Part shown: positions 11,932 to 22,544 of the stretch, piece by piece
Layout: the number at the start of each line of letters is the position of its first letter
Position numbering within the stretch: position 1 is the stretch's first letter
Position numbers and translations under genes: made by a program
Assembly: GCA_003952965.2 (NCBI GenBank)
Contig: CM025855.1
Span: 15,804,286 to 15,868,285 of the forward strand
Reading direction: 5' to 3'
Source of the DNA: Morella rubra
Taxonomy: Eukaryota > Streptophyta > Magnoliopsida > Fagales > Myricaceae
Length of the DNA stretch: 64,000 nt
Notes under the pieces: model-generated
The model's input: the letters and a program-made list of their open reading frames with translations, nothing else
The model's database searches: none
What the model was told of the DNA's origin: nothing

Positions 11932-12129
11932 AAAGACCTTTGCCTGTAAGAAAAATTTAAAGCATTATTTAAACGTGTGCTGGATCTTTTTCAATCTGAA
12001 TTCTCTTACGAAAAAGTTAAAACGAGAAATTTCCTGGTGATAACTTGAACATCTCGATGATCGCTTTGATAAGATATTTGTGGTGTTGGTGGCCCTAAGA
12101 TAAGTGAGGCCACTCGCTGATAATTAATG

Positions 12130-13302
12130 CTTTTTTGTTTAGAAAAATCATTTTCAATCCTTAGTCCTTCAGTCAAGCAGTTTTTTATACTGTTAATATC
12201 CTTTTAAAATTTAGTCCGTCCGTCAAGATTTTCTCATTCTGTTAATAGAAATTCATTCCACATCAGCAAAGTGTAGTCAGATGCCATATAAATGCTACAT
12301 CTCCATGCTAGTTTATAAAATACTGATAAAAAATTAAAATTTATATAAAATGATGAAAAAAATAACACAAAATAAGTTAAAAATTATAAAATTGGGTGAA
12401 AAATGAACCATATTTATTGTAGCTATCCTACTTAGATGTAAAATTTATAAAACTAACACCTTTAAGAAAACTCCAAAATATAGGAGAAAAAATCACCCAA
12501 ATTAAAACGAAAAAGAAAAGATAATTTTATCATTTTAAGGCCAAAGAGCTCATATACAATGCATATCGTTCGGTTTCATCTAAGTTTATGTTCATTCTAA
12601 CGCAAATTATATATGGGCAGTGTAAAGGGTCGAATATAAGGAGTTCGAGCCTGCAATGTCTCAAAATTAATTGTTTAGGGGTGTAAAATGTTAATGACCC
12701 TATAATTTAAGAATGAATTAAAAATATATTTAAGACTTTTCCTTTTGCGTGAACAATCGTAACCAAACAAGAACGAAGGTATAAGAAAAACGTAGAAAAA
12801 CAAATGACAATCCGAAGTTGAAGCTTGCTTCTTGACCCATTTGAGTACATCGATTGATCCTGGTGATAGTTGTTTAAAATGCACTCAAATTCCAAGGCAG
12901 ACGGGGATAGGAAGCTTAACTCAGTACTAATTGGGCTTAACTTGGTTTAATGATGGAGAAAGTACTAATTAATATCATCAGCTGAGCATATTGATGGGGG
13001 GGATTCATCAATTAAAGTGGCTCCTAAATGAAGAAAGACCTTTTCATTCGTTTTGTCTTATTTTTCCACATTTTATAAAATTTTTAATCAATTTTTTTTT
13101 TTGCTTATATAGTATTCTTTTATTTAATTACTAACAGGACACATGGCGTTCCCGTGGCATTATAATATAAATTGTGCTAACGGAATGAGAAGCTACTCAA
13201 GCTAAGGAGTAAATTTTAAAAAGGGTATTAACTTAGGGATTAAAATAGTATAAAACTTAAAAGATCAAAAATAATTTTCCTTTTTTTTTTTTTTTGGTCT
13301 TG
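12130..13302. mobile_element. 1.17 kb element with imperfect terminal inverted repeats
   Basis: The ends are imperfect inverted repeats about 100 bp long. The left end (ATTTTCAATCCTTAGT, TTAATATCC, AAAATTTAGTCC, CTCATTCTGTTA) matches the reverse complement of 13150-13280. The element lies between two copies of GCTGATAATTAATG (12116-12129 and 13303-13316). The interior is AT-rich, with no transposase recognised. The inverted ends suggest a non-autonomous DNA transposon, possibly MULE-like. A 14-bp duplication is long for that class, so the exact ends are uncertain. Confidence 0.5.
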
Positions 13303-14620
13303 GCTGATAATTAATGGTTGTAATTGCGCAATCATGTGTTTGGTCGAACCCAGTCTACACGCGTCGTTAGTCTTGTGCAGTGTGGTGTAGGAATTTCCCT
13401 GAGCAAGGATTAATATATAGGAATTTGGTGGGTAGACTTTTGAGTCTTTCTTTTGGCTTATTCAGTTCTATATTTGCATTTGCATTTGCATTCTCATTTC
13501 GACCAAAATTTGAGCTCTATATGTGACTCCCTCCAAGATACTATCATTCCTCTTTAAGCATTCTCACAACGTATCCTGCATAGATGGAGTATAGCACAAG
13601 AACAATAACAGACATGAGTCGTGTAAGGAACTACATTAATTCTTTAAGAAATGATTAAGGATGTTTTGGTTGTGATAACCACAACAGTAAAATGAACTTT
13701 TTATTTTATAAGCTGTCTGTATAAATTGCTAAACGTAAAATTAATTACAATTTAAAAGCAAATGCTTCATTTATGGGATAACCTAGAACAGGATATCGGA
13801 TCTCCACATTAATTGCTGTCATGATCAATTCTAAATTTGAATGGCTAACGCTTTATGCATATTTCAGGCATCTCGCTTAGATAAGATATTTGTGACGTTT
13901 GTGGTCCTAAGACAAAAGTACTGAGACTGCGTGCTGGCTGATAATGGTTGCGGTGAGTCGTAATTGAATCGAACTGGGCCAAGTCTCCCCAGCTCGGTGA
14001 CCTTTACTTTGAAGACTTATTTGCAATTTGTTGCCTAAACCCATTCTTTACTCTTTCCGTCTCTTTTCAAATTTTCGTTCCCGAACCTTTTTTTTTTTTT
14101 TTGGTAAGCCGTTCTCTAATCTACTTGTAAACACAATATTCGTCGGGTAATAAAATTTTTCCAGGTAATAGTATGATGAGACTATCTAGAATTTTTCACT
14201 CCGGCAGTAAGTCAAACTCAATCACATGATGTTTTTTTTAATACATTTATATATTTTTTACCTGTCAATTACAGGGAGAATTAAAACTTATACTTTAAAG
14301 TACCTGCTTTGATAAATTGCTTCCTTTAACTATCAATTTTATACACTTTATACTTTCCGTCAATTTTTTTCGTTAAATTGGAAATTTTTTTTGTTCTTGA
14401 CACATAAAATGACGATTATACCCTTGATTTCTTAGTTTTTTCAAATTTTGTTGTTTAAACGCAATATTCTCCTCCGTTTCTTTTCAATCTTTGTCTTGTA
14501 AGATACGTTTAATCGCATTTGAAATGATAGCTTTCAGTTGACCGTAATATTTGGGTTAACGCGAGACTCAATTGCATCTCACAGAGTAATTAGTTAGTTG
14601 ACTTGCTTTTGTATCCCACT
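13303..14620. other. duplicated upstream region of an LRK10L copy, no gene body
   Basis: 13570-13640 resembles the signal-peptide end of exon 1 (compare 3358-3420, shared AGCACAAGAACAATAACAGA). 13870-14160 resembles 12050-12120 and 3600-3790, the upstream region of kinase copies. This looks like a scrap of another kinase gene start whose body is gone. 14160-14620 is AT-rich with no coding signal. Confidence 0.45.
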
Positions 14621-16237
14621 AGAGTTGGGAGTCATCCTTCTAATATAAACAAAAATTGGAAAAATTTAGGGAAAATTACACTTTTCGCCCCGACTATGGG
14701 GTCCCCCTCACATTGCACCCAATTTTATTGATTTTGTGACATTTAGCCCTCCATCTACCGCTAGCCCACATTTCACACCTCGCCTTCTGCTTTTCTATCG
14801 TTTTGAACGGAAAACATTGCACGTGACAAGCACGTGCGTTGATATTTTACCCCTGCTCGTGTGACTAAACTGCTACCCCTTTTAAAAATAGCAAAACGAA
14901 CTTTTAATATTACAAAAATGCCCTCAGGACCACTTTTGAAATCTTGTTTTCACTTTCAGTGGGGTATTCGTGAAATAGACAGTGCGAGGAGGAGGGACCC
15001 TACCAGCGCCCAAATACCATTGTCACCGTCAATCTTAGAGCATTTCCACTGTTGAACGCTGCGTTTCTCACCCTTAGACGAATTTGGTAAATATCGCACC
15101 TTTTTTCATTGATTTTAAATATTTTCTCTGTTTTTAGGGTTTCGACGGCAACAATATTTTTTCTCATTTAACAAAACATTGAATCTTTCATTCCAGTTTA
15201 GTTAATAGAACACTGAATCGTTCATTTATGTTTTATTCCAGTTTAGTTAAACACCCATTTAATATACATTGAATCGTTCATTCCACTTTTGATATTGTTT
15301 GATTTGGGTATATTGTGTGATTTGGGGATTTTGTAAGTACAATGAGTAGAAGTGTGTTTCATTATTCAATATTGTGTAGATTGTGAATATGAAGCATATG
15401 TATGGCCTGTGAATGATAATTTTAGCACGAAGCAATGTAGTGTACATTTTTTTAGTGGCCCCTCGTGTGGTGAAATGCTTTTTCCATATTGTTTAAGTAC
15501 AGTTTGTTATATATTGAAACCGGTGGTCCTTCATGTGCAATGTTTTATTTTGAAATTGGTGGTCCCTTATGATCTTTTTAAGCAAAAGCACGAAGTAATG
15601 TTTTATATTGTTTAAGTAGTGTTTGGCCAACATGTTAGAATTAAAATATTGTTTTGTATAGTTTTGTCTTATTTATGTCTCCCATGTGCTTCCATTCTTT
15701 TTACACACAACCAGAAAACATGTCATTGACACTGAATATTAAACTTGGGCAATGTTTTTTTAACAGTATGCTTGCTTTGACGTGGCATCTGGGAACATGG
15801 GAGAGTTAATAACATTTGAGGTGCACTTCGGGGGAAGATTTGTTCGCAATGTAAGCACGTATGTTGGTGGGGATGTTAGAATGCAGATGAGCCATGGATC
15901 CTCTCTTTTATTGTTAGAGGAGATTGGAAAAATTTATGGGTACAAGACTGGAATTTGATTTACTATAAGAAGCCTAAGTTGAACATAACAGATGGATTAG
16001 TGCTGCTAACATCTGATTACGATGTGCTGAACATGGTTAAGCACCACCGTAAAGAGAAACTGTGTGTGTTGTACTCTGTAGGTTTTGGAGAATCCCACTC
16101 TGGTGATCCTAATGGTGGTGCAGGGTATGTTGAGGAAGAGGAGGAAGAGCTTGATTGGGAATCAACGACCCTTTTGGCAACATGTATTGAGTGACGATGA
16201 CAAGATTTTTGACATAGGAGTAGAAGTTGGTTGCTCA
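14621..16237 (+). mobile_element. MULE 5' segment, tandem copy 1
   Basis: First unit of a tandem duplication with an offset of 1617 bp: the block beginning AGAGTTGGGAGTCATCC recurs at 16238. GGGAAAATTACACTTTT at 14669 resembles the terminal repeat of Mutator-like elements. It is followed by a non-coding leader and then an N-terminal transposase segment at 15797. Compared with copy 2, differences are mostly short indels. No 3' terminal repeat was identified, so the element is incomplete. Confidence 0.55.
15797..16194 (+). pseudogene. MULE transposase N-terminal PB1-like domain, copy 1
   Basis: ATG at 15797 opens MGELITFEVHFGGRFVRNV, then a YVGGDVRM block and an EEIGKIYGYKTG block. Frame is lost just before the DLIYYKKPKL block by a two-base deletion near 15953. 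The frame from 15955 continues through SDYDVLNMVKHH and CVLYSVGFGE to an acidic Glu run. This order (ligand-like strand, YVGG, elongated helix, LLTSDYDV) is that of the PB1-like N-terminal domain of plant MULE transposases. No catalytic DDE domain follows. Broken, probably inactive. Confidence 0.6.
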
Positions 16238-18077
16238 AGAGTTGGGAGTCATCCTTCTAATATAAACAAAAATTGGAAAAATTTAGGGAAAATTACACTT
16301 TTCGCCCCCAGACGATATGATGGGTCCCCCTCACATTGCACACAATTTTATTGATATTGTTGACATTTAGCATCCTTCCATCTACATCGCTGCCCACTAC
16401 CGCTTTCACACCTCGCCTTCTGCTTTTCTATCGTTTTGAACGGAAAACATTGCACGTGACAAGCACATGCGTTGTACCTCCTTCTTCTTCCCCATTTTAC
16501 CCCTGCTCGTGTGACTAAACTTACTGCGATACCCCTTTTAAAAATAACAAAACGAACGTGCTTTAATATAACAAAAATGCCCTCAAGACCACTTTTGAAA
16601 TCTTGTTTTCACTTTCAGTGGGGTATTCGTGAAATAGACAGTGCGAGGAGGAGGGATCCTACCAGCGCCCAAACACCATCGTCACTGTCGATCTTAGAGC
16701 ATTTCTTCACTGTTGAACGCTGCGTTTCTCACCCTTAGACGAATTTGGTAAATATCGCACCTTTTTTCATTGATTTTAAATATTTTCTCTGTTTTTAGGG
16801 TTTCGACGGCAACAATATTTTTCTCTCATTTAACAAAACATTGAATCTTTCATTCCAGTTTAGTTAATAGAACATTGAATTGTTCATTTATGTTTTATTC
16901 CAGTTTAGTTAAACACCCATTTAATATACATTGAATTGTTCATTCCACTTTTGATATTGTTTGATTTGGGTATATTGTGTGATTTGGGGATTTTGTAAGT
17001 ACAATGAGTAGAAGTGTGTTTCATTATTCAATATTGTGTAGATTGTGAAGATGAAGCATATGTATGGCCTGTGAATGATAATTTTAGCACGAAGCAATGT
17101 AGTGTACATTTTTTTAGTGGCCCCCGTGTGGTGAAATGCTTTTTCCATATTGTTTAAGTACAGTTTGTTATATATTGAAACCGGTGGTCCTTCATGTGCA
17201 ATGTTTTATTTTGAAATTGGTGGTCCCTTATGATCTTTTTAAGCAAAAGCACGAAGTAATGTTTATATTGTTTAAGTAGTGTTTGGCCAACATGTTAGAA
17301 TTAAAATATTGTTTGTATAGTTTTGTCTTATTTATGTCCCTCATGTGCTTCCATTCTCTTTACACACAACCAGAAAACATGTCATTGACACTGAATATTA
17401 AACTTGGGCAATGTTTTTTTAACAGTATGCTTGCTTTGACGTGGCATGTAGCTGGGAACAGTGGGAGAGTTAATAACATTTGAGGTGCACTTCGGGGGAA
17501 GATTTGTTCGCAATGTAAGTTGCACGTATGTTGGTGGGGATGTTAGAATGCATGATGAGCCATTTAACCTGGATATCCTCTCTTTTATTGATTAGAGGAG
17601 ATTGGAAAAATTTATGGGTACAAGACTGGAGATTTGATTTACTATAAGAAGCCTAAGTTGAACAAAACAGATGGATTAGTGCTGCTAACATCTGATTACG
17701 ATGTGCTGAACATGGTTAAGCACCACCGTAAAGAGAAACTGTGTGTGTTGTACTCTGTAGGTTTTGGAGAATCCCACTCTGGTGATCCTAATGGTGGTGC
17801 AGGGTATGTTGAGGAAGAGGAGGAAGAGCGTCGCTGATTGGGAATCAACGACCCTTTTTGGCAACATGTATTGAGTGACGATGACAAGCTTTTTGACGTA
17901 GGAGTAGATGTTGGTTGCTCAAGTGGTAAATCAACGGGAGTTGGTACATCAACGGGAGCTGGGGACAGTGAGGCTGAGGAGGGTGATGCCGAAGAAAATG
18001 AGAGTGATGGATCCATGTACTATACTGGGGACAGTGAGGCTAAGGAGGGTAATGCCGAAGAAGTTGAAGCATATTAG
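16238..18077 (+). mobile_element. MULE 5' segment, tandem copy 2
   Basis: Second unit of the tandem duplication. Terminal-repeat-like GGGAAAATTACACTTTT is at 16286, with the same leader and PB1-like coding segment as copy 1. It extends further, into an acidic region and then a minisatellite (18074-18375). No catalytic transposase region is present before the kinase sequence resumes at about 18865. Confidence 0.55.
17465..18077 (+). pseudogene. MULE transposase N-terminal PB1-like domain, copy 2
   Basis: Same coding segment as 15797-16194. The start ATG of copy 1 is GTG here, and a TAG lies just upstream. NVSCTYVGGDVRMHDEPFNL is better preserved than in copy 1. A frame break near 17600 disturbs the EEIGKIYG block, and YKKPKLNKTDGLVLLTSDYD then follows. 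After the Glu run a frame change leads into WQHVLSDDDKLFDVGVDVGC and an acidic Gly/Ser/Glu tail with a duplicated GDSEA.EG.AEE motif, ending at 18077. A remnant, not an active transposase. Confidence 0.55.
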
Positions 18078-18375
18078 GGAGCAAGAGGGAGCATAAAGGA
18101 AGAATGTTTTAAATAAAACTTATTTACATATTTCGCTTGGGCACGTCATGGAGCAAGAGGGAGGCATGTATTAAAGTAAAACTTATTTGCCTATTATATT
18201 TCGCTCGGGCAAGTTAGAGAGCATGTAGGAGGCATGTTTTAAAGTTAACTTGTTTACATATTTTGCTGGGGCACGTTAGGAGCATCAAGGAAGCCTATTT
18301 TTTTTAAAAAAAAATTATTTACATATTTCGCTCAGGCACGTTAAAAAGCAATAGGGAGGCATGTTTTAAAATAAA
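18074..18375. repeat. minisatellite, about 4.5 units of 65-70 bp
   Basis: Tandem units carry GGAGCAAGAGGGAGGCATG, then an AT-rich stretch and TTTCGCTCGGGCACGTTA. Units begin near 18074, 18149, 18219, 18280 and 18346, and are diverged by substitutions and small indels. The array directly follows the acidic tail of the MULE remnant. Confidence 0.75.
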
Positions 18376-18412
18376 GCCCAATGCACGTGCAATACAAAAG
18401 AAGGCTATTGGG

Positions 18413-18853
18413 CTACATTAGTAGTTTAACACACGTGATACATAAAGATTTAGGGAGCATTGACTGTTCAACATGACCATTATCAGTTCCTGAAAAGCAC
18501 AGACACATCACAATGCCAAAAAACACCCAAGATATTAGCAAAGCCCTCTTATATTGCCTTTGTACAAACTTAAGCTTCTGATTTAGGGTCTCCATTTCCA
18601 ATCGGTGATGCTCTCGTTGTCATTCTAAGGTCTCAACCTTCTGATTTAGGGTCTCCACTTCCAATCGATGTTGCTCTTGTTGTCCTTCTGAGGTCTCAAC
18701 CTTCATTTTCACGATCACCACTTCTAGCCGTTGTTTCTCATGCTCTGCATCTATATAAGTAGTACACTTTCCACAATCTTTTTGCGATTGTGATTCAACT
18801 CTTGTAGCCTCTTCATTAATCTTTTCATGCCGGTCTAGTAGCTGCCTCAGCAT
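18413..18853 (-). pseudogene. coiled-coil protein with C-terminal membrane segment, frameshifted
   Basis: Two minus-strand frames join across a break near 18605. The first (18853-18620) is a charged coiled coil rich in Glu/Gln/Lys, with repeated VETLNQKVETLE-type heptads and a CGKC pair. The second (18601-18413) continues METLNQKL and ends in a hydrophobic stretch (LLISWVFFGIVMCLCF) near the C terminus. The pattern, coiled coil plus tail membrane anchor, recalls C termini of plant GRF-type zinc-finger proteins often found near MULEs. That link is inference, and no zinc finger is visible here. It lies between the MULE remnant and the kinase pseudogene. Confidence 0.4.
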
Positions 18854-19821
18854 TCTCTTACCATGATGGTCTCGATATTTTATTCACCTGATGTAGTTGA
18901 TGACCATATTGAGCTGTCTCCAACACCTTTAGTTTGTCTTTCTGGTGATGATATGAAAGGCTTTAGAGGTATTTGTAAGTATTTCAATTCTTCTTTAAGC
19001 ATTCCTACAACTTTGTGCATTGAAGGACGATAGCTAAGCTTCATATGTATACATTGTAACGCAACTATGATCATCTTTTTATAAATTTCCTTTTCTTCCT
19101 CTGTCACATTATCAATTTCTATATCCTTCCCATCCTACAATTGGTCATAGACCCACGTAGGAAAATAAATTGGACTTGAATGGTCAATTGATACATTCAC
19201 ATTCTTTCTTCTACCTGCCATTTCCATTAACAACATTCAAGAGCTATAAACATCAGCATTATATGAGAGGCCTCCAATATTTTTATAGAATAACTTAGGA
19301 CCCAGGTATCCTAACGTCCCTCTTACATCAGTCAAAGAAACAATGCTGTCATTTACTGGATACAATCTTGATAGACCAAAGTCAGAAACCTTAGGAGTAA
19401 AATTGTCATCAAGAAGAATATTGTGGGGCTTAATATCAAAATGTACGATCTGCATGTCACATCCTCGATGCAAATATTCAATTCCACTAGTCATTCCTAG
19501 AACAATATCATATAGTTTCTCATAGCTTAAGAAGATACCTTCGTCCTAAGAAAAAATGTATTTATTGAGGGAGCCTTCGGGCATGAACTCGTATACAAGA
19601 GATTGTTTTGCTCCTTTAGTGCGAAAGCCAATGAGTTGCACAATATTAACATGGTGAGTCCTTCCAATAGTTGTTATAACTTTGCTAATACATTCTTGCC
19701 AATTAGCTTTGGCCTTTCCTGGCATCTTTATAGCAACAAGTTGGCCATTTCAAATTGTTTCTTTAAATACAATATCATAGCCTCCTTCACCTAATTTGTT
19801 CTTGAAATTATTGGTCATCCT

Positions 19822-20014
19822 CACTACAAAAAAATTGACTTTTAGTGACAAAAAATTTTTTGTCACTAAAAGTCAATATTTCGTCACGAGTATTAGTGAC
19901 GAAATTTTTTCGTCACGAGCTCCGTCAGCGAATGAGCGTCACGAAATGTATTTCGTGACGAAACCCGAATTTCGTCACGAAAAGTTTTTAGTGACGGAAA
20001 TTTTTCGTCACTAA
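19822..20014. repeat. CACTA left terminal repeat region (GTCACTAAAA/TTTCGTCAC units)
   Basis: The terminal 28 bp are followed by short inverted and direct units of TTTTAGTGAC, GTCACTAAAA and TTTCGTCACGA. They can fold back on themselves. The matching right-hand region is 26700-26926. Such units next to CACTA ends are expected binding or recognition sites for the element's own proteins (family knowledge; not tested). Confidence 0.8.
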
Positions 20015-20024
20015 ATTTACTGAT

Positions 20025-20520
20025 CGATCGGTACTTGTGACGATCGGTCGGTGAAAACGAAGTGATGGATCGATTGGAAAGGCGATCATCGGTATACATT
20101 TGAGATGATTGAACGGTACGTATTGACGATCGATCGGTTACGTATTGGTGATTGATCGACACATTTAAACGATCGCACGTAAGAAATAGACGATCGATCG
20201 CTTCAGCAACGACGATCGGACGCTTTATATAAGCGATCGATCACTTAAGTATCACGATCGATCGTTATGCCATGGACGATCGGTCGTTTAATTCAGCGAT
20301 GGAACGTTGATTTATGAACTGATCGATCGGTGATATTGGACGATCGATCGAGGAGAATCGATCGTCTATTTCTACACTGATCGGTCGCTTATAGTGAATC
20401 GCTTGCACATACTGATCGATCAGTAATTTTGTCGTTTTAATATTAGCGATCGAACAGTTGTATTGGACGATCGATCGGTTGAATCGATCGCTGAATATGC
20501 CGATCGAACGGTGGTTAATT
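20025..20520. repeat. left subterminal array of CGATCGATCG-type motifs
   Basis: Dense array of short, near-palindromic units (CGATCGATCGGT and variants such as CGATCGGTCG, CGATCGAACG) spaced roughly 15-35 bp apart in both orientations, with AT-rich spacers. It ends at a poly-T run near 20520. A sister array lies at 25885-26710. Position and form fit TNPA-binding subterminal motifs of En/Spm-like elements. Confidence 0.8.
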
Positions 20521-20697
20521 TTTTTTTTTTTTTTTAAACAATAATAATAGAAAATATTATATAACACGTACATTTTATAATAATAATACAATACTCACAT
20601 TAATAAACATCAATAATAACATATAGTGATCCATAATTAAATCGAAAATAATATCGTAATAATACATAATTAAAAAGTTATTACAATATACATGCAT

Positions 20698-22423
20698 CTA
20701 CCTTTTTGAACCCCCAAACTGGCTGAATAGTCGCTTTGACATGTCGCTCATTTTCTTCTCCATTACAGAGGACATTTTCTTCTCCAGTTCCTTCGATATT
20801 TCTGCCCGTAAGCGCTCTTGCTCCTTTCGCATGCGCTCTTGTTCCTGTTGCATGCGCTCCTCGTGCTCCACTCGCATGCGCTCTTTTTCATGCGCTCCTC
20901 CTGCTCCAACCGGATGCGCTCCTGCTCCACCCGCTGCTCCTCACGGTGGTCCCTCAGCGTGGCCTCCATCTCAGCTTGCTTCTTCGCAAATTCTTGCAAG
21001 TCTTTTTCTCTAGCAGCTCTCATCGCCTCTATCTCATCCCTTGCCTTTGCTAGCTGGTGCTGTAGATCAGAAGACTGTGTAGTCAAAGTTGATGAAGGCG
21101 GAGGCTTAACCGCCCGTCCTAATCCCGAACATATCCCGACTTCTTGCCCAATATCTCGGAATATACTTCAATTTCGGTGTAAGTCTTCCCTTCTAAATCA
21201 CACTGACGCTGGAAGGCATCCATCCGTTCCTGAAAAAATGACAATAATTACCAGAAACATTAAAGTAGATAAACTATACATAAATTACATAAAGTAGATT
21301 AAAATGAAAGCGACTTACATAAATTTCTCTCGCTCCTTCCGAGGTCCAAATCCCATCTTTGTTTGTATAATTCTTTTTATACAGCTCTGCAGGATTGATA
21401 TTGCCGCTTTCTTGATTTTTCTACATGACAATAGCATAAAGTTATTGACAAACAATATCAATAAAGTCTAAGATTTAGTTGTTAACTTACCATGCAAGCT
21501 CGTGTGCGCTGGAACGAGCGCGAACCAGCAGCGTGGTTCACAGTCAACTTTGATCTATTCTTCTTATTTTGCTCGCTTCGTTTCTGCGATATTTTAAGTA
21601 ATTAAATATTAAAAGAATGTAATATTTAAGCAACGAGTTTTTGTAATCACGTACCATAAATGCTTCGCTGGTGAACAGATCGCATAACTCCTTCCACTGT
21701 TCTTCTGTGGTATCAGGGTGCGGCTTCAGCAACGCCGCCTCTTTACTCGGGAACTTCTTAAAATACGCATGCATTCGGTTGCGGTGCGTTCGACGTGCCG
21801 TCATCATAGTCTCGACCACCGTCCTCACGTCCTCATGACGGGTGTAGTCAAGGTCGAAGTGGTCCTGCATAAGTACCAAAACATACAATATTACAATGAT
21901 AAACGAAATGCTTAACCAAAAATTCTATGTTTACGAGTTTAATCATACCAACACCCGATCCATAATGTACTCCTTCACTTCTGCAGGAACATCGACCCAC
22001 TTGTTAACTGAGATCGGAATCAGCCCTCGGACCAACATTCCAATCTTCGTCGATAGAGTGGCAGCAGTGGAAGACACTCCTCCACACTCTCCCTCCGGGA
22101 TATGCACCGATAGTTTCCGGACCGGACCCGGACCCAAGACTCTTCTCCAAACTGACTCCACGTGTCCTACCTCGCCCACGTTTAGAAGCTGATGTCGCTA
22201 CATAAAATAAAATTAACAAAGTTAGTCGGTCGGTTAACTTAAAAAAATTGAAATATAACTTAGAATAATTTCTTACATGCACAACTACTAGGACAAGCTG
22301 GCGTGCCTTGACTCATGCCTTCATTCACTCTCGGAGAAGGAGCGCTCAGGTAGGACTCGGGATCGGACTCATACTATGCAACTGTCCAGAAGTAACTGAA
22401 GGAAATTCTCGTCCACGCTTCAT
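20698..22423 (-). pseudogene. CACTA second protein, Transposase_24 (Ptta/En/Spm) type
   Basis: Minus-strand gene with canonical introns. ATG at 22423 (MKRGREFPSV). Exons then read SKRGRGRTRG and VRKLSVHIPEGECGG, with a conserved NKWVDVPAEVKEYIMDRVL block; FDLDYTRHEDVRTVVE to QWKELCDLFTSEAFM; NHAAGSRSFQRTRACM; NPAELYKKNYTNKDGIWTS; and YTEIEVYSEILGK. It ends in a long Glu/Arg/Met coiled coil and GGSKR stop at 20698. Order and motifs match the Transposase_24 family, taken to be the DNA-binding partner in En/Spm. Frame breaks occur in the first exon, near 22140, near 21118 and near 20890 (after an A-run). All are single-base in type. Confidence 0.75.
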
Positions 22424-22544
22424 TTCACCGTAGAAGCTGTGACATAACAAAATAAACGATAAAGATATGGTAAACGAGACAGTAACAGTAAAAATAGTTC
22501 AGCAAACATCAACATTAGAAAGAAAATATACATGAAAGAAATTA

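Noticed and set aside
20025-20520. CGATCGATCG array considered as CRISPR or satellite DNA
   Set aside because: Units are variable in spacing and orientation and mirrored at the other end of a CACTA element, so they are subterminal transposon motifs.
20736-21297. Plus-strand frames rich in Ser/Leu/Ala opposite the CACTA coiled-coil gene
   Set aside because: Antisense shadows of the repetitive Glu/Arg/Met codons of the minus-strand Transposase_24 gene.
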